From Rosa chinensis (lineage: Eukaryota > Streptophyta > Magnoliopsida > Rosales > Rosaceae), in assembly GCF_002994745.2 (NCBI RefSeq), contig NC_037090.1:23634001-23698000 (forward strand): DNA of 64,000 bases. Reading direction: 5' to 3'. Positions 42,441-53,668 of this stretch are shown here, piece by piece. The notes under the pieces were generated by a model, which saw only the letters and a list, made by a program, of their open reading frames with translations, ran no database searches and was not told the origin of the DNA. Position 1 is the stretch's first letter; the number at the start of each line of letters is the position of its first letter. Both the position numbers and the translations under genes were made by a program.

Positions 42441-43384
42441 TTGTTGGTGGCGATGTAGACCAAAGTGTCTAGTAGTGAAGAAGTGTGGGTCTGTTTGGGA
42501 AAAGGGTTTAAGGGAACGGCCTCTAAATTTAGTTTGTACCTAGATAAAACCCCAAAACAGTTAAGTTTTGAACAAGAAGGTTATCCTACACCTTTACGCC
42601 AGGGCACATCTATAACTTTGATTCTGAATGACTGATGTGTAATACGTACCTGTCCCTATATCTCTCAGGTATGATTTTCCGCAAGAGATCCATTTACAAA
42701 TTGCATGATCCAATACAGAACTGTTAACAGCGGAGATTGAACTTAAATTGAGCTCAATCACAAGCACGCTCATATTAACTGAACCAACCCATATTTAAAC
42801 TTCCAATTTTCCTCGTTTTTTCTTTTCTTTTTCTATTTTTGTCTCCACATTTTTCTTATCTTCACATGCACCACCTATCTCCAGCACCACCCACCTTCCT
42901 CAACCACACTCACCTTTTGAGGTACCACTATTTAGTATAGTGATGCTTTTTGTTACATATTCTTCCAAAGTTTTATAGAAGTCCTCAGCACGGACTTTGA
43001 AAATACGTAGTGTTATACTCTAATCTAAAATAAGTCCATGCTCATAATTGTTTGCGAACGAAATGATTAATTTTAATAAGATTATGAAATAAGTGTATAT
43101 GAAGTATGGACGACATTTTCGTCGGTAAAAATCTCTCACTCATTTTTCATCTAATTTGTTTATTATTGATTTATCAAATTAAGAAATTAAACTCTGGAAA
43201 CGGTTATCAAGCCTTGGCGATGGCCATAACAAAGTCACGAGCTAGCGTCATGACCTGACACCATTGTTGTGGAGGTGGTGGTAAATTTATTTAACCAAAG
43301 CACAGCAAGCAATTCAAACAACCAGTTCATGGAGTGGTGGTAAATTGTTTTTATCTACCAGACAAGTAAACTAGGCTTCTTATA
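42441..43384. other. Intergenic, no gene recognised
   Basis: Contains the presumed promoter of the methyltransferase gene next to 42440 and AT-rich DNA up to the LINE fragment. No repeat boundary is evident. Confidence 0.5.
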
Positions 43385-45051
43385 TAGATATTAAAGATGC
43401 CAAACCAACAATACTAGTGTTTGCCGAGACATGCCTGCCAGGCACAAAACTAACTTGACAAGGACTAATCCATTGTCGTAAAAAAGGTCAAATTCTAGAG
43501 ACAATAATTTTTGTGATGATTTTATAAATTCTGCTGCAGAGGCTGATAGGTCTAAAGAGGTGCACGTATTTCGGACCCTGAATTTTGGGTACCAAAGTGA
43601 TTAAAGTATGATCGAGTCCTTGAGGTACATGTCCCTCAACAAAAGCTCTTGAAATAAGTTGAATAATCTCCTCGCCACACAAATGCCAATGCTTCTGGTA
43701 AAATAGGGAAGGGAATCCATCAAAAACAGGGGCCTTGAGACTACCAATGGCAAATAAAGCATTTTTAATCTCAGTAGGTGTAATAGGTCTTCCCAGATCA
43801 AGCAAGAGAGTAGAAGAGATGCCAGGAAACAAATTAGGAATATGAAATCTAAGATCAGGACCCTCCTCGTAAGTGAAGAGCTTCTGAAAGAAATTTTGTG
43901 CAATCAATTTCATTGCAGCATGATCTTCACACCAGGAACCATTCTGATCATATAAGCCATATCTTCTAACAGTTGTGGTAATGTGGAAAAATTTTGTATT
44001 CCTATCCCCACCTTGCACCCACTTCTCTCTAGATTTTTGTCACCATAAAAGAGCGTCACGATCTCTGATATCTTCATATTCCAGAATAAGTTTTTTCTCC
44101 AGGTCAATCAAGAAGAGATTATCATTAGTACATCTTTGCTTCTGACTACCACAAATTCTAGCCAACAATTTTTTTTTTCTGATGGAAAATATTGCCAAAC
44201 ACTTCTCTGTTCCACTTTCCCAAATTCATTGCTAAATGTTTAATTTTACTTATGAACTCACCTGTAGTCTCATTCCAAGTATTAGCAATAAACTCACTAT
44301 AATGACTGCGTTGCATCCACATAGCATAAAATCGAAAGGGAGGATCAGCTCTACAACTTCTAAACTGATTTTGAAGCCTCAAGAGTAATGGGCAATGGTC
44401 AGACTTCATTTTAGCAAGATGTTGCAGTTTGGCTTCAGGGAATAATAATCTCCAATCACTATTACAAAAGCCCCTATCCAATCTCTCTTTAACTGTGCCA
44501 CCTGACCAAGTATAATCTGCCCCAAGGTATCCTAAATCAATCATACCATCATACTGAACCCAAGTCTTCATGCCTCCAAACTTTCCAATATAAGACCCAC
44601 CATTTTTCTCAGAGAAGGATAAAAGTTCATTGCAATCGCCAACTACAACCCAAGGGAACTGATATGCAGTATGAATATGAGCTAAATAATGCCATAGACC
44701 TTGTCTCGTAGTAATACAGGGACTAGCATAAATTCCAGTTAACATCCAACTCCTCAACCCACACCAAGAAATTTTAACAGTTATGGATTGTGAGTTAGAA
44801 TCAAGAACCTCAACTTTGAAATTGGAGTTTCTCGAGACCATCCAAATCCCACCAGAGAAACCATTAGCCTCCTTAATCTCAAATACATTGAAACCCAATT
44901 CAAGAAGGTGCTTCTTAGCTTTTATAAAATGAACTCTTGGCTCACATATAATAAGAAAATCGACATTATTCATTTCGACCAAATCTGAAATAGCAGAACG
45001 AAAGTCATCGCCCCCAGCACCTCTAGCATTCCAAAATAACAGATTATCCAT
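43385..45051 (-). pseudogene. LINE ORF2 N-terminal half: AP-like endonuclease and start of reverse transcriptase
   Basis: An L1-type non-LTR retrotransposon. The 45051-44158 frame is an intact endonuclease domain: WNARGAGGDDF at the start, ICEPRV (catalytic Glu), VVVGDCNELL (Asp and Asn) and MKSDHCPLLL (Asp-His) at the end. After a frame break near 44100 the frame 44018-43488 continues with GGDRNTKFFH, the region before the RT fingers (LKAPVFDGFPSLFYQKHW; the usual PGPDG is changed) and FRPISLCSRIYKIITKI. A further frameshift follows, and similarity (SFVPGRHVSANTSI) fades near 43385. The polymerase active site YADD and everything beyond it are missing, so the element is dead. Losing the 3' half is unusual for a LINE. 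Confidence 0.9.
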
Positions 45052-45087
45052 TTAGAGTGTGGAAAGGGTAGGGCATAACCCTAAGAT

Positions 45088-46446
45088 TCAGGAAACAATC
45101 ATATCCTTTCCCTTATGCGAGGATAGATTGGACTGCAAAGCATCGTCAGTAGCAGAAGCCTGCATGACGAATGAACAGGCTAAACTCTTGGAACTACTGG
45201 GAAAATTATCCTTTGTACCCTTTCCAATTGCACTTCTAGTTTTTGAAGCAAGTCTAGTTTTACTAGGAGCAGGCTTGGCATTGGAAATCTCTTGTAAAGG
45301 AGTTCTCCCTCTCATAGGATTAGGCATTGCATCAGAATGCTCTGGGTTTTTGACAACGGCCTTCTCCAGTTTTCCTTCGCTTTACTCTCCTTAGGTAAGG
45401 ATTTCTTAGTTTTCTCTTGCACCTACTTCCATATCTTCACAATTTTCGGTTCAGAAGCACTAAGCTTATCAGTGTGGGTTTTGGGAGCAATATCGTGAGC
45501 ATTACATTCCAATTTTTCTCCCTCAATACCATTCTCTGCCTGCAAAGGAGCAAATTTGGACCCAGATAAGTTCTTCTCCTTAACATCTTCACTTTGAGCA
45601 TTACTCATCATCTTTTTCTTCCGATAGTTCATGATCATCCATGGTCCCATGTTACTCTTGACTGCGCAGTTTGTAGTGGATGGAACAATATGAGGACTAG
45701 CCTGTGTAATGTTCTCAGGAATCGGTATACTACTGTCGGTCTTCGTTACAAAATTATCACCACAAAGGGGACTGCTTCCCTTATTGTTCACTGCTTCCGA
45801 ACCTTCCTCAACATTTGCTAGCTCTCCCACATAAGGACAATGCTCTTTAACATGACCATAAACTCCACAATTGAAACAGATGGTTGAGATACCTACATAA
45901 ACAACATTGAAAGGTCTGGAATCCACTTCAACAAAAGGTTTCAAAGGCTCAGCTAGATTGATTTCAACATAAACCCTGCAAAATTTACCCCTGGCTTGAG
46001 CTAAAGTGTGTTGAGCAACCTTAACTACCTTGCCTATCATGCTCCCAATCCTTTCCACGGTGAATTGCTTAAAACACTTCACAGGTAACCCATTAATTCG
46101 CACCCAGACAGCCATATGAGTAATCTTATCTGCATCTAGCAGTGATCCAGGGACCATTGCAAAGAGCATAGGTCATATCTTCAACCAATTGAAATTTCAC
46201 AACGAAAAAAGAATTTGGTAGATCAATTAGTTGCCACGGTCCCTTCATAGTACATTTTCTAGTTAGAGCCCTCTTCATGAAGTCATATGCATTCTCAGTA
46301 TTAGGTCTACCCATCAACTTTACAATCACAGCACAATTCAAATCTAAATCAAGTTTATCTTCTACTCACTGCGAAAAACGAATATTAGGGCCAAGCTTAC
46401 CATCTGTAATGGTGTAGTCATCTTCTCCCAGCACGAAGTCCTCCAT
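45088..46446 (-). pseudogene. LINE ORF1 (DUF4283 plus CCHC zinc knuckle), broken
   Basis: RNA-binding protein of the same LINE, upstream of ORF2. A likely start at 46446 (MEDFVLGEDDYTITDGKLGP) is followed by a TGA stop near 46368. The DUF4283 region is at 46341-46126 (CTMKGPWQLIDLPNSFFVVKF, then ALCNGPW). After a frameshift the frame 46169-45423 gives MAVWVRINGLPVKCF and the zinc knuckle CFNCGVYGHVKEHC (CX2CX4HX4C). A Ser/Lys-rich tail continues in another frame to 45088. At least one nonsense codon and two frameshifts show that it is inactive. Confidence 0.88.
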
Positions 46447-47105
46447 TATAGCCGTAGAGAATCAACTGATCAAGCTGAGTACAGAAGCCGCATAGCTTAG
46501 CGAAGGTTTCAAAGTGAAGGATTCCCTTGAATCCATAGGTGCAGTCTCCTTAGATTCGAGTTGAACCTTTCTGATCTCATCCCACATTGAGTCATCATAT
46601 CAGGTCCGATAATATTGGGTTGGCGAAGCCAGAGCTCCCTGGGAGCAGCCGAGAAACGAAAGATGGACGTCGCTGTCTCAAACAAGATGGTGGAGCAATG
46701 ATCAAGGACTTCTAACAAACCTGGAGAAGCGACATGTGCGTACAAGTACGGCACCAAGTCTCTGGCTTTTTTCATCCTCCACCACCACACAATTCCATAC
46801 ATGAAATAACTTATATTTAAAAGTTGGTCGCATATGTAGTCACTTAGTTTTGCCATCGTTACTCTGGTTCAATAGAAAAGAACCATCATAGATTCCTTTA
46901 TTGGTTGGCTACTGGCTTCCCTCCTGGTTCGATCGGCCTTCATAGTCCTGCCCTTGCTGCATAAAAGAACAAACTACGCAAGAAACTCCCATCAGCAAGT
47001 TCCTTTCCTTGTATAAGCGGGAAAAAAAATGCACCATACTCTCGGTGGCCTCTTTCTTTTCCCTTGCAAAAAATGCAGCCAATTCCTCTTCCCGTTTCCG
47101 TTTCA
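46447..47105 (-). other. Probable LINE 5' leader and flank
   Basis: Upstream of ORF1; minus-strand frames such as 46856-46509 have no recognised domain. The 5' end of the LINE cannot be placed. The block close to 47100 differs in composition and ends at the A-run at 47106-47129. Confidence 0.4.
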
Positions 47106-47129
47106 AAAAAAAAAAAAAAAAAAAAAAAA
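47106..47129. repeat. Poly(A) run
   Basis: An A-run of about 24 on the plus strand. It is on the wrong side to be the tail of the minus-strand LINE. It may be the tail of a plus-strand retroposed fragment to its left, but no target duplication was found. Confidence 0.7.
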
Positions 47130-47955
47130 CTATAAATCCCTCTTTGTATCTCTTGTTTTATTCTTAAATAAATTTTCTCTAAATGTTAAAAAAACGGAAC
47201 GGAAAGAGGAATTGAGTAGGTGAACATGACTGAACTACTTCATATTAATCTCGTGGTGAATATGAAAATTTCATCTTGTACGGCTCAAACAGAAACACCC
47301 GAATACTATAGTTCTAACGGATGTGTGGAATAGAAAGCTTAAAATTTATTTACTTGAGAAATGAAAGAATAAAAAACCCGAAATAGTTGAATATTGGAGA
47401 TTTTATATACTTGAGAAACTTTAGTTGTTGCCTATCAAACAAAACATTATTAATTAATAACTTTGCATAGTGTTAACATTTTATAAACGTAATACATTTG
47501 CGTGGATGATTGTCGATCATTAATAATTTTGATCCAAATAATATTATAATAAATGAGAACGGCGTGGGGCTGAGTTCCAAACCCCTTTCAAAAAAATAAA
47601 CATTATACAACGGCCCCGGGGGGGGGGGGGGGGGGGGGGGTGTTGGCGTAACTTTTATTCTTAAATAAATTTTCTCTAAATGTTAAAAAAACGGAAAGAC
47701 GAATTGAGTAGGTGAACATGACTGAACTACTTCATATTAATCTCGCCGTGAATATAAAAATTTCATCTTGTACGGCTCAAACAGAGGGAAGTGAAGTGAT
47801 GGGTACGTTGTGGAGAGGACAACATTGATTTTTTTCTTTCTTTCTTAAACCACGAGTAGTCTTTCTGCCTTTGGTTTATTTTTTATTTTTTTATTGTATT
47901 CTAAGATTCTTAGGATATATATGTCTTCAATACAAAGAGGGATTTATAGTTTTAT
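47130..47955. repeat. Unit with inverted ends, internal direct repeats and a G23 tract
   Basis: aactataaatccctctttg at 47129-47147 recurs inverted at about 47934-47953. Inside, about 130 bp (from tcttaaataaattttctct to ggctcaaacaga) occur twice in direct orientation, at 47160-47292 and 47650-47786. Between them lies cggcccc followed by 23 G residues (47618-47640). No coding potential. The arrangement could be a small transposon relic with an internal duplication, or partly an assembly artefact around the homopolymer. Confidence 0.6.
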
Positions 47956-48027
47956 TTTTTATTTTTAAGAGTAAAAGTTACAGTCCCCGATGATGCCACC
48001 AGAACAGCCGCGATGAAAATTGCTATG

Positions 48028-48580
48028 AAGTACACGCACAGATACAGCTTCGACATTTCTTGACCTCTGTTGAGAATGAAGAGAAATCGTCAGAGAAACA
48101 GTGAACAAAAGCTTTAGATGACGGAGATTTGAAGATGAAGTAGTATCTAAAATCAAACGATGAAGGGAGCTCTAGGGTTTGAGAAAACCAGGTCCAATTT
48201 ACCACGAATGGAAGCTTTAGGGTTTGAGAAAACCAGGTCCAATTTACCACGAATGGAAGCTTTAGGGTTTGAGAAAACCATCCATTAAGTGTTGGATTTT
48301 AACACAAAAGGCCTCGGTAACATTTTCATTACGTTGAGAACAAAGAGATATATATAAATGGAAATCGCGGCTATCAGTGGCATCGTCGGGGGCCTTAACT
48401 TGTACTCCATATGTAAGCAATGCCCTAAAATTTTATTCACAGAAATTGCGGGCATCCCCAATGGAACCCCCGCTTCTTTATTTCATTAAGTGTTGGGGCC
48501 GTGCTATGAAGTACACGCACAGATACAGCTTCGATATTTCTTGATCTCTGTTGAGAATGAAGAGAAATCGTCGTTAATAT
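48028..48580. repeat. Clustered local duplications
   Basis: About 65 bp around gaagtacacgcacagatac recur at 48026-48090 and 48507-48572. A 46-bp unit (gggtttgagaaaaccaggtc...) is repeated nearly three times at 48175-48282. tatataaatggaaatcgcggc recurs at about 48353 and 48689. Repeat-rich and non-coding. Confidence 0.75.
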
Positions 48581-48713
48581 GAAGAACAATTCACTCGTGA
48601 TGAGTGATTAAGTGTTTTTTTTTTTTGTGGTAGAGATCTTGATGATCACCTGATAAAAAAAGAAAGAAAGTGTTTTTTGTGAAATATATATAAATGGAAA
48701 TCGCGGCTATCGG

Positions 48714-49203
48714 CAGCCAGTAAAGGAATCTCGACCACCAATGTCTGAAGTCTTGGCATCCTTGATTCAGCTAGTCCTGAGTAAGAAGGGTAAGAAACAG
48801 CACTTGGCTGTTCCTGTTCAGATATTGGAGAAGGCCAGTAAAGGAATCTCGACCACCAATGTCCGAAATCTTGGCATCCTTGATTCAGCTAGTCCTGAGT
48901 AAGAAGGGTAAGAAGCAGCACTTGGCTGTTCTTGTTCAGATATTGGAGAAGGCGGAAGGTAGTTTGAGGAGTCGAATGATCCCCAAGGTTAAAGTCCTAT
49001 GGGTTGAAGGTGATCACAAGAGGGTCAGTTGGGAGATAGAGTCTGATGTGTTGGGAAAATTTCCCCATCTGAGTTGCAAGAATAGGAGCACAAAGTGCGA
49101 CTATATTATTGAGTATGTGCCCCAATTTAGACTTATTTCTCTCTTACTTTCGTGTTTTGAGTCATTAAGTCATTTTGAGAGTCTTGTTGAGTGTTTGGCG
49201 TGA
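48714..49203 (+). pseudogene. Ty3/gypsy polyprotein 3' end (chromodomain-like), with 121-bp tandem duplication
   Basis: The frame from 48859 reads ILEKAEGSLRSRMIPKVKVL followed by WVEGDHKRVSWEIESDVLGK and FPHL. This matches the end of gypsy-class polyproteins, where RxRxIPxVKVLW..EEATWE......FP is the chromo/integrase-tail pattern. The segment 48714-48834 is repeated in tandem at 48835-48956 with few changes. Everything upstream (protease, RT, integrase core) is absent. The LTR-like DNA follows directly. Confidence 0.7.
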
Positions 49204-49676
49204 AATAGGTGGAAAACGCAAAATTCATGAAGATTCCTAGCTGGATCAGGATTCCTCACCGTCGACCTTTTTGCAGTCTTTACATTTTAATTCCCCTTAT
49301 TTCTCTAAAAAATTCTGATAATCTCCTCCTTGTAAGAAACCTTGCCTGGTGGAACTCTTGGAAACGGCAATGACAGAATTAGAAAATAAAGCATTTAAGA
49401 CGTTTGACCAAGCAATGAAGAAGGGAAACAAAGGAGAAAGACGTTTTCAGAAGGGGAATAAAGGAGAAAGACGTTTCAGTTGGGAAATTAAATGACCCCA
49501 TTATGAGAGGAATTAAGGCCATAAAGGAGACGTTTCAATTGAGAAATTAAAAGAATTATGATGCAATCCCATCCATCCAAATGAGGAAGGGTATGATCGA
49601 CAAAAATCAACCAATGCTCCCCTATAAATAGGCAATGTCCAGACCAAAATTGGTATCACTTCCTGGCCAAAAAATT
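49204..49676 (+). mobile_element. LTR-like DNA, left part (interrupted)
   Basis: Follows the polyprotein tail and contains cctataaatagg at 49621-49632, a strong TATA box of the kind found in LTRs. It is cut by the CACTA element at 49677 and resumes at 52669. Confidence 0.55.
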
Positions 49677-51328
49677 CACTACACCAAAAATTTTCATTCA
49701 TAGCGCTAAAAAACGCTATCGTAGGATACCATAACGTTTTAGTAAACACTATGTTTGCCGGAGCTATAATAGATCAAGGGTCTATTATAGCATTTCTGCA
49801 AATGCTATGGAAAGTTTGACATCCATAGCGTTTTGGAAGCGCTATTGTATAGGCTTTGGATAGCATGCACTTTATAAACGCTATGTTGAACATTCCATAG
49901 CATTTGCTAAATGCTATTACTAGATATACTACAAGATATAAAAAAACGCTATTATTCATCATTCAATAGCATTTCTATGGTGCTACTATTCTATATTTGT
50001 TGCATTAAATAATACATTGTCACAGCACCTTGGATATACAATAAAATGTCTTCACATCAAAAATACATCATTTTCATTAATAATCTCAAAAGTAACCAAA
50101 ATACAAAGTGACATTCCTAAAATTACAAGTGCACTTCATATCTCGGCCAACAAGGTTTATTCCTTCTATATTAATGATATTTGCTAGAATTAACCCACTA
50201 ACAATGATTTTGGGCTTTCTTTTGATTGTCGACATGAAACTAAGCACAGTGGTTGATAACATGCTAATTCTTGAACACTCTGTACAAACAAGTACTATTT
50301 GTTAATTGGGTAAAGAGAAATTAAATGAGGAACAATGATTTTAAATTAAGAAGCTATAATGACAATGACTTACCACATAATGCTATTCTACACAGTGATT
50401 GTCCACAGCCATTGAAACTGCAAACTGGGTTCTGCAAGCAATTACAACTAATAAGAAACTTTGAAAGAGCAATTGTTAGATAATAGATACTTGAACAGGT
50501 TGCATAAAATGCATAATTAAACAATACTCAAGTTATTGCCCACTACATTGCCGAATGAAAATACAACCCAGAATTATGTATGCAAATCCTGACTATAATT
50601 AAATTGATAAGCCAAAGTTAAACATGCTTCGTTAAAGCTTCAAAGTTTCTATGTCACATAGAGAAAGTGGCATCTAAACAAGGAGAAAATATATGGAAAC
50701 AACAAATTTGATTACCTTGAAAGAACCATTCACTTTTCAACTCCTCGACCATTCCAACTCTTGAGCTTGGCCTTGAGTTCCAACCTTACAACACATAAAT
50801 AACCCCCTTCTCTCTAACTTTGAAGTAATTCTGGTTCACTGAATAGACAGATAACAAGCTGAAGTCTGCAATACATAATAGGCAACCTTAGTCAGAACTC
50901 ACAACATTCAATAGACATGAGCTATTAAGAAATAGGAACTGAAAGCAACCTCTGGAATTTCAGTATGGATTCTTAGTTCACTGTCTCAATGCAATCTGCC
51001 TAAAGTGTGTGTGTGTGTGTGTCTATATGTATATATGACAATAATGTAACTAATGGCCAAAGTCTCTCTCACTGTCTCCCATTATTTTGTGCACTTCCCC
51101 CTTTTTAATTATAGTAAAGAAAACGGAACCAAAACCAAAGATGTTATAGTAGACCATAAGAACTTATATTGCAACTTATAGTGTCAATTGTGCCAATAGT
51201 GCAGTACTCATTCTAGGATTCCCTTGGGTGCATTGAGTCATTCACCGAGGGGTCAGGATTATCATGGCCTCCCTGGTCAATCATAAAGTCCAAAATACAA
51301 CAAAACAAAATCAAGATTAATACATTAC

Positions 51329-51658
51329 CAGTACCCATCCACGCCTTACGAATTGCATCTCTATTGTTCTTACGACCAAATTTTGTGAAAATTTCAATCA
51401 CCACTAGTGGCCTGGTTCCATTTTTCAGTGTTGAACACTTTAGAGTAAAACCCTCTTGTTTGGCTCCAGCCAACTCCATCTTAACTACTAAGTGTTGTTC
51501 CCTAACAAGATACTTTCTGGATAAGAACCATAGATTTATACCTAAACTATGTTATCACGAAAGTCAAATAACAAATATTGAATTAAACAGGAGAACAAAT
51601 GACTACCATCTTACCTGCAAGCTATGATTTTCAATGTATCATCCACTGATATGACAGC
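51329..51658 (-). pseudogene. Captured GT31 beta-1,3-galactosyltransferase fragment (two exons)
   Basis: On the minus strand an exon at about 51615-51658 encodes AVISVDDTLKIIACR and, across an intron with GT-AG borders, the exon 51329-51501 encodes EQHLVVKMELAGAKQEGF, then RPLVVIEIFTKFGRKNNRDA and IRKAWMGTG before a GT donor. This matches the stem and beginning of the catalytic domain of plant hydroxyproline-O- or beta-1,3-galactosyltransferases (family GT31). The reading frame continues through the splice, so the exons came as genomic DNA. The rest of the catalytic domain (DxD motif) is not seen. It lies wholly inside the CACTA element. A chimeric transcript is conceivable. Confidence 0.7.
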
Positions 51659-52382
51659 CCCCCCCCCCCTAAAACGGAAAATTATACAAATCAATTCACA
51701 AGGCTCAACTTCATTCGTCCTCAGTAATTCACTTATCCATGTAATTATATATTAGAGTTCAAACATGAATAATGATACTTATATATCCAAAACCCACCAT
51801 CAACTTTAAAGTATTGGGCAGCAAAATGCACCGAAAGTTCTACTAGACTCACTAGTTACATTACACAACCAACCCAAATGTGAGAAAAGCTTTCATTTTT
51901 TCCCTTCATTGCACACAACAGTGTCAAATAAAAAATCGAATCCCGAGTACAAAACCAAGAAATGCCCACCTGCCTAGTTTCCTATCAAGCTCTTTAATCA
52001 AATAAACCATGTTCTCCAAATCCTCCCACAACCTGCATCCAACCCCAAAATTCAAAACCCAATTTTTCCTATTTGGGGATTAATCAAAATTTGAAGAAAA
52101 AAAAAATCGAGAGACCAAACATAACCAACCGTCAGGCGACGTAGATTGAGTCGAAGGTCGAACATTGAGACCAGCAAATAAAGTCAGAATCAGGGATTGG
52201 AAAACCTTGCCGGAGACACGTGGAGCCTTGCTCTGCATTCTCTCTCAGCTTGAATGCATCAATCTGATTCCAATTCAGGTCACCAAAAAGATCAAAACTT
52301 CGAAATGGTGGAGTATTGGATGAAATCGAAAAAAGATTTAGGGTTTTGGTTGGATGGGGAAGAGAAGAAGAAAGTCGCTGGG

Positions 52383-52389
52383 ATCTATT

Positions 52390-52427
<38 letters not shown>
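52383..52427. repeat. (GA)n microsatellite
   Basis: A run of ga dinucleotides inside the CACTA element, next to a block (52200-52380) that looks like a captured promoter or leader because it is CT-rich on the minus strand. Confidence 0.85.
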
Positions 52428-52429
<2 letters not shown>

Positions 52430-52668
52430 TTTGTTCATGCTTTGAAATGGAGGAGTATCGGGAGTTGGGTCACGCTTTGAACTCATAAATTAAACAATTT
52501 TGTTTCCCGCTCGCATTTTCAGTACATGGGTTTATAGCGCGTATACTCATTTCAGAGCGTTTGCCAAATTTAAACGCTATTGAAATTTTATGAATTCACA
52601 ATTGATAGCATTTCCAAACAAAACGCTATAGTGATGTGCTATGAATGAAGCTTTTTCTTGTAGTGATT

Positions 52669-53668
52669 TTCCGAGACTACCTAATTCACTCCTTAAACTT
52701 CCATCACCTACAAGACCATGACCATCATCATCCATCAATCTACGAATCTCTTAGGCGTTGAGTCAAGGACGCTCCACCACTATAGTAGAGACGAGTTTAT
52801 CACCTTGTTGCTAAGCCGCTGAGGAAAGCTTCAAAGTGTAACTATGACTCTACTTACAATTTTTGTTTTGGTTTTGTGTGTTTGGATTTGCTAGTTGTGT
52901 AATTGGAGACATGAAATTTTCAGAATATTTTTATTAATATTTTTGAGATTTTCAGTTTATTATTGAGTTGATTTCGAGAATTATTTGATGATGCATGTTA
53001 CAATTTTGTGCCGTTTTACATGTTTGGGTAATTTTCAGAGTTAGGTTAATAAGTTTGCATGCTAGAATCACGCTGAGTGTTCTTGTGTGTTTGCTTAATT
53101 TGCCAAGAGTAATTGTTATTTGTTAAAACGCTGAGTTAAACAAGTAGTAATTAGTTCTAACGAGTGGTAAAAATCATGTCTCAATGATTAAACAATTCTG
53201 GAAGTTATGTGTTAAATTCTATGTATAATAGTTAATTTGCACGTGTGAGTTGATTCAAGGGTTAGATAGTACTACTAGTTAAGAGAATTACGCTGAGTAT
53301 TTTCGAAAATTAGTAGTATTGGGCTTGGTAAGGACTCTTCCGATCCAAGCCTACATTAGAATGAATTAGATAAATGGATTGATCCACTGAAGCTTTTCAT
53401 TTGGGCTCTTATCTAGGCATTTAAGATGGACACGTTTTTGTAGCATGTTGAAATTGATTTTCTATTTTTACACTTAGTAATTTCTGAGTGGTATTGGTCT
53501 AGGTTAGGGAAGTCGATCATTGTATATAGTTTTATTTGTTTTGTTTTTATTTTAAGTAGATTAGGAACTAAATTTCAAAACCCCTATTTTATTCTTTTAT
53601 TTGTTAATTGACCTTTTTGTGTAGGTGTACCCTACAATCCCCAGACTGAATGATCCCTGCTTACAAGT
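52669..53668 (+). mobile_element. LTR-like DNA, right part and leader
   Basis: Continues the DNA cut at 49676. Towards its end it reads ggtgtaccctacaatcccc followed by gactgaatgatccctgctta, wording common at LTR ends in plant Ty3-type elements. It stops where the LINE frame begins at about 53669. Confidence 0.5.

Larger units (their letters stand above)
49677..52665. mobile_element. CACTA transposon, 2.99 kb, carrying captured gene exons
   Basis: The left end is CACTACACCAAAAATTTTCA and the right end, inverted, CACTACAAGAAAAAGCTTCA, both followed by TTCATAGC. A 3-bp duplication ATT flanks it (49674-49676 and 52666-52668). Words such as catagcg and aaacgctat recur in both orientations in the outer 300 bp on the left and the outer 150 bp on the right, the subterminal repeats typical of En/Spm elements. 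No transposase is recognised. Instead the inside holds two spliced-type exons of a GT31 galactosyltransferase (51329-51658, minus), so this is a non-autonomous, gene-carrying element inserted into an LTR. Confidence 0.9.
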
